NCBI RefSeq assembly: GCF_004793975.1
Contig: NZ_SRYB01000004.1
Location: 149,613 to 213,612 of the forward strand
DNA length: 64,000 nucleotides
Reading direction: 5' to 3'
Source: Lepagella muris
GTDB taxonomy: Bacteria; Bacteroidota; Bacteroidia; Bacteroidales; Muribaculaceae
Shown here: one piece after another, positions 1 through 9,608 of the stretch
How the letters are laid out: each line of letters begins with the position of its first letter
How positions within the stretch are numbered: the stretch's first letter is position 1
The notes under the pieces: generated by a model
Told to the model about the DNA's origin: nothing
What the model saw: only the letters and a program-made list of their open reading frames with translations
The model's database searches: none
Translations under genes and position numbers: made by a program

Positions 1-798
1 ATCTGCCGGGGTCTGATCCTCACAACGAAGAAATGAAATCATATTCAGACCGTTCATGGAGATGAAGTTGACGGTGTAATAACCGGGGGTAAGAGAGGAT
101 TGCACTGCATCCCCTGAATTTTCAAGCGACGCGAACGGATTTTCATCAGTCACTTTATCAGACCGGGCAGCAGCACCTAAAAGGGTGTCGTCCTTTGAGT
201 TCGCAACAAAGAAGCCATCGGCACAATCTTCCACAAGAAACTTTGGATATGTGTAGATTACACCATCTTCCGACTCCTCTGCCACAAATATATTATCCTG
301 CGATAATTCATCATTTCCGTTAAAGCCTATGAGATAATAGCTGATTGCTTCATCATCGTTATTAAGAGACTGGAACATCATTGTCCAAGACATGGGATCA
401 CCCTCTTCCTGCATACTTGCGAGAATCACCTTATACGTGCCGGCAGGAAGTTCGCAGTTGATGGCAGGTCCGTTTTCGGCAAGAGAGGTCATAGTGGCAT
501 ACTGGTTTACCATATTGCTGAATCCGAAATCATTGTCAACATTGAATCCAAGTTTCAGCCCTTCCTCACCGATTGCGAAAAATCCATTCTGACATTCCGA
601 GATTACGAAATTATCATTGATGAAACGGTAGATACCCTCATCTTCATCCTCTTCATTGCCGGGGACGTATGTCAGACGGTTGGATTCGGTAGCCTCGCTT
701 TCTCCGTTGAAGCCGGAGAGATAGAAACCTGTCTGTGGTGGTGCCGCCATTGAAACGGCTGCACTCATAATGAGTGTGGAAAGTAGAAATTTTTTCAT
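1..798 (-). CDS. Secreted protein of unknown function, 3' end outside window
   Basis: An open frame runs from ATG at 796-798 off the left edge, 266 codons without a stop. It opens with a signal peptide (MKKFLLSTLIMSAAVSMAAP) and then shows acidic beta-rich sequence in which 'GFYLSGFNGE' near the start is echoed by 'YYLIGFNGND' about 125 residues later, so it may consist of repeated beta-sandwich-like units. It is divergent from the TlpA/FecR/SusCD operon across a 198-bp gap. I do not recognise the family. The export signal suggests a periplasmic or surface location; the C-terminus, where a sorting tail might be, is not visible. Confidence 0.75.
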   Translation of the reverse strand, partial: MKKFLLSTLIMSAAVSMAAPPQTGFYLSGFNGESEATESNRLTYVPGNEEDEDEGIYRFINDNFVISECQNGFFAIGEEGLKLGFNVDNDFGFSNMVNQYATMTSLAENGPAINCELPAGTYKVILASMQEEGDPMSWTMMFQSLNNDDEAISYYLIGFNGNDELSQDNIFVAEESEDGVIYTYPKFLVEDCADGFFVANSKDDTLLGAAARSDKVTDENPFASLENSGDAVQSSLTPGYYTVNFISMNGLNMISFLRCEDQTPAD

Positions 799-996
799 AA
801 AATATTTAGTTAGACTTAAAAATATTCTTGTTAAAAACCTGTCAGTATGATTCGGTTTTAATATATACGCAAACCAAGTGAAACGGTATACGGGAAAATA
901 AAGAAAAAATGAAAAATAAAAATTTGTCGTAGTCATGGTATACCAAATATAGGTGGTTGCGTATCTTTATAAAAACATTATTAAACGAAATTCTAT

Positions 997-2424
997 ATGA
1001 ACTTTACAACTTTCAGCACGATTGGCAGTGCGATTGGTAAGACTGTCGGACTCAGTGTAGTGGCTTCATTGCTTATGACGGCATGCTCGTCGACCGAAAC
1101 AAAGGATCCGTTCACCGGCATACTGAAAACGGATGCGGTAAACGACATGATGTATAATTATGCACCGGATCATGATTTTATGAATATGACGACCATACCG
1201 GTAGTGCCGGATTCCACAGGTCATTTCACTTTCCCGGATTCATTAGTGCTTGATGACGGAATACGCATTCAGCTTCTTGCGGATAATGATTATTTCGGCA
1301 TTTATCTTGAAAAGGGGAAAAGCGTGGAGGGCACCATCACTCAGGATGCCAACGGAAAACTTATCATGACTTTTGAAGGGGATAATGCCGATATCAACAC
1401 ATATTACAATGCACTTTGCCAGGCATTTGATACGATGAAATATTTCTCACCAGATCCGGGGGAGGGTCCATCACTTGATGAATATTTCGCTCTTCTTGAG
1501 AAAGAGCATGATAATGTTGTGTCGCTCCTTCCTACCATCAAGGATGAGGAGACTCGTAAGTTTTATGAGAAGATGACCGACAGGATGTATACTTGGACAA
1601 AGATTCGCCTTATCATGGATCGTGATTATGAGAGTAACACCGACGTGAGGGAGGATCCTGAATTTGTGTCGCTCGTGGAGACTATTGATCCCAATGATGA
1701 CCTGAGTCTTGAATGCACACTCATCTTCCCATGGCTTACCATGCAGTCAAAAAGCGATCAGAACGATCAGCTTGCCAACAATATAGAGCAGCTTCACATC
1801 GTTGATAAGCAGATCACCAATGCCAACACGCGCAAGGTGATGATGAACCAGCTTGCATTTAATTATTTCTCATACGGACAGCCTACGCAGGAGCAGGCAG
1901 AGACGTATATGAAGGAATATGAGAAGATTGCATCCGCTTATCCCGATCTCGTGGAGCGTTATAAGTTGCGCCAGTCAAGCATAAAGGAGATAAAGGCGGG
2001 GGATGCCTTACCTTCCGACCCGATGCTGAAGACTCCCGATGGCAAGACTCTCCGTCTTTCCGACCTAAAGGGTAAGGTTACTTATATCGATTTCTGGGCT
2101 ACGTGGTGCGGTCCATGCTGCAAGCAGATTCCGTTTATGGAGAAGTTGGTTGAGAAGATGAAGGGGAATAAGGATGTGGCCTTTGTCAGTATCTCCTCTG
2201 ATACGGATGAGGCTGCATGGAAGAAGAAACTTGCTAAGGATAATCCGGAATGGGCACAATATATATTCGATGGAGCAGATGGCGACACATTCTTCACACA
2301 GATGGGAATAAACGGAATACCGCGGTTCTTGATACTCAATGCCGACGGCACAATAGCCGTTGCAGATGCGTTGCGCCCGTCAGATGAGGGGGTAGAGGCT
2401 CAGATTCTGGGTTGCATACATTGA
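997..2424 (+). CDS. TlpA-like thioredoxin-fold lipoprotein
   Basis: 475 residues. A lipoprotein signal (SLLMTACSST) places it on the periplasmic side of a membrane. The N-terminal two thirds look like the DUF4369-type beta domain and helical linker common in Bacteroidota TlpA relatives. The last 140 residues are a thioredoxin fold with the redox motif WCGPC (Cys371 and Cys374), preceded by the usual 'DLKGKVTYIDFWATWC' strand and followed by a cis-proline segment 'NGIPRFL'. It is probably a disulfide reductase or isomerase. It is the first gene of an operon and stands 13 bp before the FecR gene; in related loci a TlpA gene usually comes last, after SusD. Substrate unknown. Confidence 0.88.
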   Translation: MNFTTFSTIGSAIGKTVGLSVVASLLMTACSSTETKDPFTGILKTDAVNDMMYNYAPDHDFMNMTTIPVVPDSTGHFTFPDSLVLDDGIRIQLLADNDYFGIYLEKGKSVEGTITQDANGKLIMTFEGDNADINTYYNALCQAFDTMKYFSPDPGEGPSLDEYFALLEKEHDNVVSLLPTIKDEETRKFYEKMTDRMYTWTKIRLIMDRDYESNTDVREDPEFVSLVETIDPNDDLSLECTLIFPWLTMQSKSDQNDQLANNIEQLHIVDKQITNANTRKVMMNQLAFNYFSYGQPTQEQAETYMKEYEKIASAYPDLVERYKLRQSSIKEIKAGDALPSDPMLKTPDGKTLRLSDLKGKVTYIDFWATWCGPCCKQIPFMEKLVEKMKGNKDVAFVSISSDTDEAAWKKKLAKDNPEWAQYIFDGADGDTFFTQMGINGIPRFLILNADGTIAVADALRPSDEGVEAQILGCIH

Positions 2425-2437
2425 TTTTATAATATTT

Positions 2438-3595
2438 ATGGATCAGACGGAAAGAATCATATATCTTTTAACCCGGCGCCTGTCGTCGCCTCTCACGGAA
2501 GATGAGATAAAAGAGTTGGAGGCATGGATGTCGGAGAATCCGGAGGTCAGGGAGGCGTTGTCACAACGTCTCTCTGATCCGTCGCTTCTCGGGGAATACT
2601 GGCGTAAGCGGTCGCTTGTCGATACCGGTCGTCCGCTGGCAGATATGCAGGAAAGACTCGGGCTCTCATCGCGCAATCGTCGTTTCGGATATGCTGTCCT
2701 TGGTGCGACTGTGTCGGCAGCGGCTATCATTGCCCTGATTTGGTTGCCATTATCGCGTGATAAGGATATGGTGCCAGTTTCAGTTGTCAAGCAACAAAGT
2801 CTGTCGGTAATATCGCTCGACAGCATACGTCCGGGAGAGACGCTTGCGTATCTTGACAACGGCGAGGATAAGATTCCTGTCGAGTCATCATCACGCGGGC
2901 TTCCCGTCGCTGCCTTAAAGAAACAGGGTAATATAAAGAATGGTCCGATAGTCTTGGAAGTGCCGCGAGGAGGAGAGTTTATCGTAGTTCTTGAAGACAG
3001 CACCAAAGTATGGCTCAATTCTGCCAGTACCCTTACATATCCCGAGAATTTCTCATCCGGCGCACGTCGTGTAGAGGTGTCGGGTGAGGCATACTTCTCA
3101 GTTACCAAACAGCCTGACGGCTCACCCTTCTATGTCACTACCGCCGGACAGGAAGTGTGTGTCTATGGCACGGAGTTTAATATACGGTCATATCCGGAGG
3201 AGAAATCGGTGTTCACTTCATTGTGCAGTGGTGCAGTAGGTCTTCGCAGGCTTGATGGAGCAGGTGGAGAATTGAAACTTTCACCCGGGAATCAGGCTGT
3301 GTTCGATAAGGAGTCGATGAGGGCTGAGGTCAGAAATGTGGATATAGAGATAGTGACCGGTTGGCGAAACGGTCGTTTCGTATTCCACGAGCAGACGCTC
3401 CGTCAGATCATGTATGACCTCGGAAGATGGTATGATTTTGATTTTGAATTTGCCGAACAGGAATTGGAGGAGATGGTTTTCATGGGCAGCATACCCCGCT
3501 ATAGCGATTTCTCCACGGCTATGATGATACTTGAGAAAATAGGAGGGATCTCTTTCACAGTCAACGACGGCAAGATACTGGTTAAACGAAAATAG
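2438..3595 (+). CDS. FecR-family anti-sigma factor
   Basis: 385 residues. The N-terminal 80 residues are helical and cytoplasmic (MDQTERIIYLLTRRL), the part that binds an ECF sigma factor in this family. One transmembrane helix lies near residues 85-107 (AVLGATVSAAAIIALIWL). The periplasmic part has the FecR beta domain (about 165-275; 'VWLNSASTLTYPENF', 'RVEVSGEAYFSV') and a C-terminal DUF4974 domain ending 'ILVKRK'. FecR proteins pass the signal from a SusC/TonB receptor to a sigma factor. The receptor gene follows, but no sigma gene lies next to it, which is unusual. The cognate sigma may be elsewhere or may be the broken gene at 12667-13086. Confidence 0.92.
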   Translation: MDQTERIIYLLTRRLSSPLTEDEIKELEAWMSENPEVREALSQRLSDPSLLGEYWRKRSLVDTGRPLADMQERLGLSSRNRRFGYAVLGATVSAAAIIALIWLPLSRDKDMVPVSVVKQQSLSVISLDSIRPGETLAYLDNGEDKIPVESSSRGLPVAALKKQGNIKNGPIVLEVPRGGEFIVVLEDSTKVWLNSASTLTYPENFSSGARRVEVSGEAYFSVTKQPDGSPFYVTTAGQEVCVYGTEFNIRSYPEEKSVFTSLCSGAVGLRRLDGAGGELKLSPGNQAVFDKESMRAEVRNVDIEIVTGWRNGRFVFHEQTLRQIMYDLGRWYDFDFEFAEQELEEMVFMGSIPRYSDFSTAMMILEKIGGISFTVNDGKILVKRK

Positions 3596-3667
3596 ATTCC
3601 TGATTTTAACAAAGACGGAGGAATGACCTGATATTAGGTCAGCACCCGGAACTATCCCTATACATTT

Positions 3668-6600
3668 ATGAAGCAAATTAGTAGAATATCAGCAATAGTA
3701 TTGATTGGCACAGGACTGTCGGTGAGTGCGTATGCGAAAAATCTCACACTTCATTTTCGAGATGTACCCATAGAGACGGTCATGAAGGAGATAAAGAAGC
3801 AGACCGGCTATGAATTCGTATATAAGAAAGGGTTGATTGATTCCGGCGATAAGGTCACGCTCAATCTTACTGATGTGCCGCTCGCGCAGGCTCTCAACCG
3901 AATATTTAATGAAGATAACGGTTTGCAATATGAGATTGTGGACAAAAATATATTGTTGTCGGAATCTCCTGAGTCGGCACCATACTTCAAGCATTCTGTC
4001 TCCGGCGTGGTTACGGACACCTCGGGTGAGCCGCTTATCGGGGTGTCGGTTTTTGTAGAGGGCACCAAGAGCGGTGCTGCGACAGATATAGATGGACATT
4101 TCAGCGTAATTGTTGAGAAGGGTAATCCTAAGTTGCGTTTCTCATACGTCGGTAAGAAGACTAAATATGTTCCGGTCAAGCCGGGAGAGGATCTTCTGAT
4201 GGTCACTCTTGAGGATGAGTCGCAGATAATGGAGGAGATCGTCGTGACCGGCTATCAGCAGATGAAACGCGAGAGTGCCACGGGATCATTCCAGACCATT
4301 AGCGCGGAGGATATGGCGAAACGCTATACCGGCGACATAACGTCGAATCTTGAGGGTCAGGTGCCCGGACTTGTATCATACGATAATGGTAACGGCAAGG
4401 GTATCACTATCCGTGGCACCGGTTCGTTTCAGGCGAATACATCCCCGCTTGTAGTGGTGGACGGACTTCCGATAGAGGGGGGTATAGAATCGGTCAATCC
4501 CTACGAGGTGGATAATATAACTATATTGAAGGATGCGGCGGCCGCCTCAATCTATGGCGCACGCGCATCTAACGGAGTGATTGTGATAACCACCAAAAAG
4601 GCTCGTGAAGAGAAGCTGACGGTGGAATTTAATGCCGACGTGACGGTCAGCGAGAGGAATGACTACGGCTATATGCAATGGGCAAATGCCGCCGAGATGG
4701 TTGAGCTTGAAAGGTATAACTTTAATTATCTGAATTCCCTATCTGACCGTTCGGCTTATAACTCTCTTCTTAATTACTATAAGACCGGCAGATCTCATAA
4801 TATCTCCCCTGCCACTCTTCTTTTGCTTCGTCATGATTTGGGAGAATTGGATGATAGCTCGCTTGCCAATGGTCTGCGGACTTTGTCGGGGAATGACTAT
4901 CGCAGGGAATGGCAGGATGCCGTCGAGAGAGAGAAGATAGAGCAGCAATACAATCTTGCGATACGCTACAACGGACGTCAGATGTCGAACAGCCTTGTGG
5001 TGAATTATGCCACAGATAATGCCGGACTTGTAAATGGTAGGAATGATTCCTTCATGCTTAATTATCGAGGAGAGTTCAAGGTCGGGAGTTTCCTGAATCT
5101 GTCCGCCGGACTGAATATTGTCAGCGAGCGGTCAAAGGCTCCTCTATATGATTCGGAATGGGGAACAATCACGTCGTTCGCCCCCTATATGACTATGTAT
5201 GATCAGCAGGGTGTCACCATCCCTATGCAGGCAGGGTTCCAACTTGATAATCCGATTCTTAAGGAGGAATCCTACGGATTTAAGAGTGCCGGTTATAACC
5301 AGCGGGAGGAGCTTGGCTTGAGCACACAGCGCATACGACGCACTAATCTTCGTCCTTGGATTAATGCCCGTGTCAACATTCTTGACGGATGGACTGCCAC
5401 AGCTCAATTCCAATATGAGGATATATATTACAAGAGTGATGCGCTCAGGAATGCGGATTCCTATACGATGCGTTCGATGTATAATACCTATACGGCTGAA
5501 GATAAATCCACCGGACGGATACTACATCATATTCCTGACGGGGGGATGTTGGGCACCAAGACCTCGGAGGGTGCGTTTTATACTTTCCGAGCACAGACAG
5601 ATTATTCCAATACCTTCCTGGATAAGCATGAGATCACAGCCACAGCCGGTTTTGAATTTCGTGAGCAACATGAGAAGACCTACGGGAATGTGATGATGGG
5701 ATATGATGATGCTACCCAGACCAACAGCAACTATCTCATGAATTGGGGATTACTGAAGGAGATGGAGGGGTCGGCAGGTGTGCTTGGTCCGGATTATCCG
5801 ATGTATGGCGCGCCTGAGAGTGACAATTTCTTTACCGGAGATATCCTTCACAGGTTCTATTCATTATATGCAATAGCCAATTACGTGTATGACTACCGTT
5901 ATGCACTCTCTTTAAGCTGCCGTCTTGACAAGACTGATCTGTTTGGAGCTGACCCCAAGTTCCGTGGTCGTCCGCTTTGGAGTGTCGGTGGAAGCTGGAA
6001 CCTTCACAATGAGAAGTTTATGCGTGAGGCTACGTGGATAACCGCGCTCAAGCTGCGATTGTCATACGGATTGACGGGAAATATCGCACAGAATGTCTCC
6101 TCGCTGCTGACGGCAAAAGTGGATATCAATGATATCTACGGACAGAAATATGCCACACTCAATACTCCTCCCAATGACCAGTTGCGTTGGGAAAAGACTG
6201 CCTCATGGAATGCGGGCGTGGATTTCTCGTTCTGGGGAAGCCGGTTGGGCGGTTCGTTTGATTTCTATCGCAAGAGCGGTTCGGATCTCCTGACGGTGAC
6301 AGACCTTGACCCCACAACAGGATGGAGCCAGTTGACCATCAATAACGGTAAGATGGTGAATACGGGCGTTGAACTTCAGTTGAACGGTACTATCCTTGAG
6401 GCATTGACTCCGGAAGCGTTTGGCTTTGACCTTGGCTTCAATATCGCCTATAACCATAATAAGGTGACGAAAGTAGATCATCTTCCGGCTACCGGTTCGG
6501 AGGCGTTGTTAACCTCTACCCTTCATAAAGGTTATCCTGTCAACTCCCTATTCAGCTATGATTTCGCCGGAATGGTGAAGGATGGCGATATGCAGTATTT

Positions 6601-7210
6601 TTCATGGCGCGATCATAAGGGTGTGGTCCACACCTCCAGCATAGAATCGGATGAGTTCACCCCTGCCGATATAGTCTATAGTGGTTCGCTTGACCCAAAA
6701 GTTATGGGAAGCCTCACCCCGGAGTTCAGTTGGCAACGTTTCACGTTGTCAGCCATGATGGCATGGTATACAGGTCACGTCATGCGTGCTGACACGGAGA
6801 ATTGGACGTCGGAAGGCTCGATGTATGGCTATTACAACGGTTTGTCAGGTATAGATGCAGTCCCGTCATCTTATCTTGATTATTGGACTACAGGCGATGC
6901 CACGAAGCATGTGGCAAACGGCTATGCCGGCGGCACACACGTAACGGGCAATCATGCCTACATGAGCTCCAATGTGGTCAGCGCAGATTTCTTCAAGCTG
7001 CGGAATATAGTGCTCTCTTATCAGTTCGCGCCTTCGGTATGTCGGAAACTGCGTCTTGATGACCTGCGTCTCCGTTTCCAGATAAACAATGTCTGTATGG
7101 CGGCAAGCAATGATAAGGGTATAGATCCGGAGGCAAACGATGCAATCGGAGGCATCCGGTCGCTCAGACTGCCGCGCAGCTATACATTCAGTCTATTTTT
7201 CCGGTTTTAA
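3668..7210 (+). CDS. SusC-like TonB-dependent receptor with STN domain
   Basis: 1180 residues. After a signal peptide comes an STN domain (about 25-100; 'LTLHFRDVPIETVMKEIKKQ'), the periplasmic part that signals to FecR. A carboxypeptidase-D-like beta sandwich follows (about 110-190; 'VSGVVTDTSGEPLIGVSVF'), then the plug ('GYQQMKRESATGSF', 'VVVDGLPIEGG') and a 22-strand barrel ending in 'FSLFFRF'. It imports an oligomeric or peptide ligand through the outer membrane with SusD as lid. The 72-bp gap before it contains the short inverted repeat TGACCT/AGGTCA (3624-3641), which could tune expression relative to fecR. The locus has no glycoside hydrolase, so the ligand may not be a glycan. Confidence 0.95.
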   Translation: MKQISRISAIVLIGTGLSVSAYAKNLTLHFRDVPIETVMKEIKKQTGYEFVYKKGLIDSGDKVTLNLTDVPLAQALNRIFNEDNGLQYEIVDKNILLSESPESAPYFKHSVSGVVTDTSGEPLIGVSVFVEGTKSGAATDIDGHFSVIVEKGNPKLRFSYVGKKTKYVPVKPGEDLLMVTLEDESQIMEEIVVTGYQQMKRESATGSFQTISAEDMAKRYTGDITSNLEGQVPGLVSYDNGNGKGITIRGTGSFQANTSPLVVVDGLPIEGGIESVNPYEVDNITILKDAAAASIYGARASNGVIVITTKKAREEKLTVEFNADVTVSERNDYGYMQWANAAEMVELERYNFNYLNSLSDRSAYNSLLNYYKTGRSHNISPATLLLLRHDLGELDDSSLANGLRTLSGNDYRREWQDAVEREKIEQQYNLAIRYNGRQMSNSLVVNYATDNAGLVNGRNDSFMLNYRGEFKVGSFLNLSAGLNIVSERSKAPLYDSEWGTITSFAPYMTMYDQQGVTIPMQAGFQLDNPILKEESYGFKSAGYNQREELGLSTQRIRRTNLRPWINARVNILDGWTATAQFQYEDIYYKSDALRNADSYTMRSMYNTYTAEDKSTGRILHHIPDGGMLGTKTSEGAFYTFRAQTDYSNTFLDKHEITATAGFEFREQHEKTYGNVMMGYDDATQTNSNYLMNWGLLKEMEGSAGVLGPDYPMYGAPESDNFFTGDILHRFYSLYAIANYVYDYRYALSLSCRLDKTDLFGADPKFRGRPLWSVGGSWNLHNEKFMREATWITALKLRLSYGLTGNIAQNVSSLLTAKVDINDIYGQKYATLNTPPNDQLRWEKTASWNAGVDFSFWGSRLGGSFDFYRKSGSDLLTVTDLDPTTGWSQLTINNGKMVNTGVELQLNGTILEALTPEAFGFDLGFNIAYNHNKVTKVDHLPATGSEALLTSTLHKGYPVNSLFSYDFAGMVKDGDMQYFSWRDHKGVVHTSSIESDEFTPADIVYSGSLDPKVMGSLTPEFSWQRFTLSAMMAWYTGHVMRADTENWTSEGSMYGYYNGLSGIDAVPSSYLDYWTTGDATKHVANGYAGGTHVTGNHAYMSSNVVSADFFKLRNIVLSYQFAPSVCRKLRLDDLRLRFQINNVCMAASNDKGIDPEANDAIGGIRSLRLPRSYTFSLFFRF

Positions 7211-7227
7211 CTACTAATACATCGTTT

Positions 7228-8649
7228 ATGAAACTTAAACAGATATTTAATATAACGCTAATCTCCTGCGTGGTGATGCTCTCGTCATGCGACAGCCGGC
7301 TTGACCTCGTGCCGAAAGGGGAATCGACCCTTGACAATATTGAGGATATTTCCCTACTGCTTAATCAGGAGTATTCACTCGGAATCCTTCCGTTTTCAGA
7401 TTTAGGACTTATATGCAATGAATCATTGGGATGCATGCTGTCAGTGCCGGAAGTGCTGTCGTCATCCAACACGCTTAATTATGCCTATATGACATATAAT
7501 GAGGATGTGGATCGCGTCACACTCTGCCAAAGTGATGAACGCTATTCTGCTATCTACAAGTATGTCAATTATATGAATACGGTGATTGCTAAGCTTGAGG
7601 ATGTGGAGGGGAGTGATGCCCGCAAGAATGAATTGCGGGCGAAGTCACGCGTAATGCGGTCATACCTGCATTGGCTATGCGTCAATATTTATGCCCGTCA
7701 GTATGATGAGGCTACTGCTTCGGAGGATGGCGGCATACCCTACGTCACGGATATTGACAACATGGCAGTGAAGAGAAAGTTATCGTTGTCGGAAACGTAT
7801 AGGAATATCCTTGAGGATTGTACGGATGAGGTTATCTCTATGCTTCCGGATGAGACGACAGATATCATACAGCCTGACCGTGCATTCGGCAATGCCGTGA
7901 GAGGTAAGGTGCTTATGCAGATGAAGAGATATTCGGAAGCCCTTTCCTACCTTCAGAAAGCCCTTGAATTGAATGGTGGTATAGAAGACCGTTCCGTACT
8001 AAAGGAGACGGGAGAATGGATTCTGCCGCGTACCGTGTCAAACAATTATGTATGGATTGGCGCGGGGATACGTGTCTCTCCGACTACAGAGGTTATCTCT
8101 TTGGAAACGTGCGCAAAATTTGAGAAGAATGATTATGCGATACGCTATCTCGGAAGCAATGGTTGGGACTTCGGTTATGGCAAGATGTATTCCGGAATAG
8201 AGGGTTCGCGTATGTTTATGGGATGGAGCACGTGTACTAATCCATACGGGATCACGTCGGATCATCTTTACTACGATGTGGCGGAATGTCTTATCCGGAC
8301 GGGTAGAATCAGGGATGGTCTTGTGCTTGTAGACAAGGTTAGGAAGAATCGTGTGGAGAATGCCTCATCCTACGTTAAGGTGTATGATATATTTCCGATA
8401 GATGAGCATCGGGCTATGGCATTACTTCAACCTGCCAAATGGATAGAGTGCCTGGGCGGCTATGAGAATTTCTTTGATATGAAGCGATGGAACTCGGAGG
8501 AAGGGTATCGCCAGACTATAAGCCGCAGTCTTGGAGATTACGGCACCTATACCCTATCTCCTGACTCACCACTATGGATCCTGCCATTCCCCGGAAATGC
8601 AACGCGGCATAATCCTACTCTGACTCAGAATTTTGGGACAAAGAAATAG
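7228..8649 (+). CDS. SusD/RagB-like surface lipoprotein
   Basis: 473 residues, 18 bp after susC. The lipoprotein signal (VVMLSSCDSR) is followed by the typical SusD opening (LVPKGESTLDNIEDISLLL), a helical TPR-like scaffold ('KGKVLMQMKRYSEALSYLQKALEL' in part) and the RagB C-terminal signature 'KWIECLGGYENFFDMKRW' with a final 'LTQNFG'. It forms the ligand-binding lid of the preceding SusC barrel at the cell surface. It ends the operon; a strong terminator hairpin lies about 160 bp downstream. Confidence 0.94.
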   Translation: MKLKQIFNITLISCVVMLSSCDSRLDLVPKGESTLDNIEDISLLLNQEYSLGILPFSDLGLICNESLGCMLSVPEVLSSSNTLNYAYMTYNEDVDRVTLCQSDERYSAIYKYVNYMNTVIAKLEDVEGSDARKNELRAKSRVMRSYLHWLCVNIYARQYDEATASEDGGIPYVTDIDNMAVKRKLSLSETYRNILEDCTDEVISMLPDETTDIIQPDRAFGNAVRGKVLMQMKRYSEALSYLQKALELNGGIEDRSVLKETGEWILPRTVSNNYVWIGAGIRVSPTTEVISLETCAKFEKNDYAIRYLGSNGWDFGYGKMYSGIEGSRMFMGWSTCTNPYGITSDHLYYDVAECLIRTGRIRDGLVLVDKVRKNRVENASSYVKVYDIFPIDEHRAMALLQPAKWIECLGGYENFFDMKRWNSEEGYRQTISRSLGDYGTYTLSPDSPLWILPFPGNATRHNPTLTQNFGTKK

Positions 8650-8809
8650 TCCTCTGTAGTTTGCAAGATAATCAGAGGCGTCAAAGTTTAATTGACTTCA
8701 TTAATATCATACGATTTCATGATAATAACCATACGACTTCATAATATGAGATGAGTGTATTAGAATTGGTTAGAGAACTATAGCTGCAAAGCGGATTGAC
8801 TTGAAAGAG

Positions 8810-8850
8810 AGAGGGATTGTCTCGGTCTTGACGACCGAAGCAATCCCTCT
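8810..8850 (+). terminator. Hairpin terminator of SusCD operon
   Basis: A 10-bp perfect outer stem (AGAGGGATTG at 8810-8819 with CAATCCCTCT at 8841-8850) encloses an inner TCGGTC/GACCGA stem. A T-rich stretch (ATTGTTTT) follows about 15 bases later. It could also serve transcripts arriving from the right. Confidence 0.65.
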
Positions 8851-8889
8851 TCGGTAAATATGATTGTTTTGTATGAAGTGATATCCTCT

Positions 8890-8940
8890 ATGATGCTGCT
8901 GATATAATTTTACAATATTGAGGGGACTTGATGTATTATT
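8890..8940 (-). pseudogene. Relic of ECF sigma factor 5' end
   Basis: These 51 bases match 13029-13080, the start of the sigma-like gene at 12667-13086, with one substitution (GGGG for GAGG) and one indel in the TGTA(A)TTATT stretch. The rest of the gene is absent. This copy sits just downstream (in - orientation) of the deleted GLPGLI start, so the order matches the second locus but with the coding regions lost. Confidence 0.7.
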
Positions 8941-8960
8941 GAAAACACTACGAGTGATTA

Positions 8961-9608
8961 TATGATGATTTTGGTTTTCATTTGCTTGTCGTTCGGGCTT
9001 TGTATTTATAGAATGTAGTTGTTTGATTGGGTATCAGTACCGGGTCTTTAGCCGACCATTGCATCCACAATTCCGTTGGTGTGAGTTTCTTGATAAGCCA
9101 ATAGCCATCCATTGCATTTCCTGCTGTCTGAATGACCGCGAAATTCTCGGTCGTGAAAGTCCACTGAAAATATCTTATGTCCTCTTTCACGTTTTCATCT
9201 TTTAGAGAGCCGACAGCAACCCAGCCTTTCCCTTTAAGATCGAAATAATATATGGACGTTTTATCCTCAATGGTTTGTTCGTTGCCCAGTCCGTAATCAG
9301 CATATACCTCAACCCACTCTTTCCCTGTCAGCATTGACAATGTGTTTTCCTGACCTTCATTAAGATAGCCTGTGCGTCCCTCGCATGACGAAAGGCACAC
9401 AAACAATATGGTAAGAATAGAAAATATTACCGCCTTCATTCTGAAATTGTGACGGACAGCGTTCCGTCGCCGACAAGATTTTTGCCTTTGAGAGACATGG
9501 TCTGATTGCCATCCCCGGTATTTACCCGATAATGTGAGGCTCGGCAGGGAGATTGCACTCCTGTCACGATGATTGTGCCGGCATCAGACTCGGAAGAGAT
9601 ACCGAATG
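8961..9608. repeat. 648-bp direct repeat, copy A
   Basis: This segment is colinear with 14681-15328 with no gaps. The first two thirds differ at only a handful of positions, and divergence is higher beyond the lipoprotein start, at about 9500-9608. It contains the full 153-residue lipoprotein gene and the 3' end of the next lipoprotein gene. The two copies are direct and 5.7 kb apart, so recombination between them would delete the GLPGLI and sigma region. Confidence 0.9.
8978..9439 (-). CDS. Small lipoprotein, copy A
   Basis: 153 residues with a lipoprotein signal (LFVCLSSCEG). The mature part reads like a lipocalin/calycin-type 'lipocalin-like' Bacteroidota protein: a conserved opening 'LTGKEWVEVYADYG', a central 'YYFDLKGKGW', and aromatic strands ending 'TTTFYKYKA'. 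The assignment to that fold is a guess from the pattern. It differs from the copy at 14698-15159 by one residue (Val for Phe in GKGW.AV). Its ATG overlaps the stop of the upstream lipoprotein gene (9436-9439), so the two are translated together. Confidence 0.8.
   Translation of the reverse strand: MKAVIFSILTILFVCLSSCEGRTGYLNEGQENTLSMLTGKEWVEVYADYGLGNEQTIEDKTSIYYFDLKGKGWVAVGSLKDENVKEDIRYFQWTFTTENFAVIQTAGNAMDGYWLIKKLTPTELWMQWSAKDPVLIPNQTTTFYKYKARTTSK

Larger units (their letters stand above)
8650..8977. other. Intergenic region with terminator and gene relics
   Basis: No intact gene is present. It holds the terminator of the SusCD operon (8810-8850), a 32-bp segment (8748-8779) that resembles 12618-12650 beyond the end of the sigma fragment, a 51-bp relic of that sigma gene (8890-8940), and the first seven codons of a GLPGLI gene (on the - strand from 8981, MKTKIII then stop). 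The stretch is therefore a deleted version of the 12600-14700 locus. Confidence 0.7.

Noticed and set aside
923..969. Full promoter before the TlpA gene
   Set aside because: TATCTTTA at 962 resembles a -7 box, but no TTTG element lies at the expected 19-21 bp distance.
2443..3108. 221-codon open frame on the - strand opposite fecR
   Set aside because: It mirrors the fecR frame, has no recognisable motif or ribosome site, and its composition is that of an antisense shadow.
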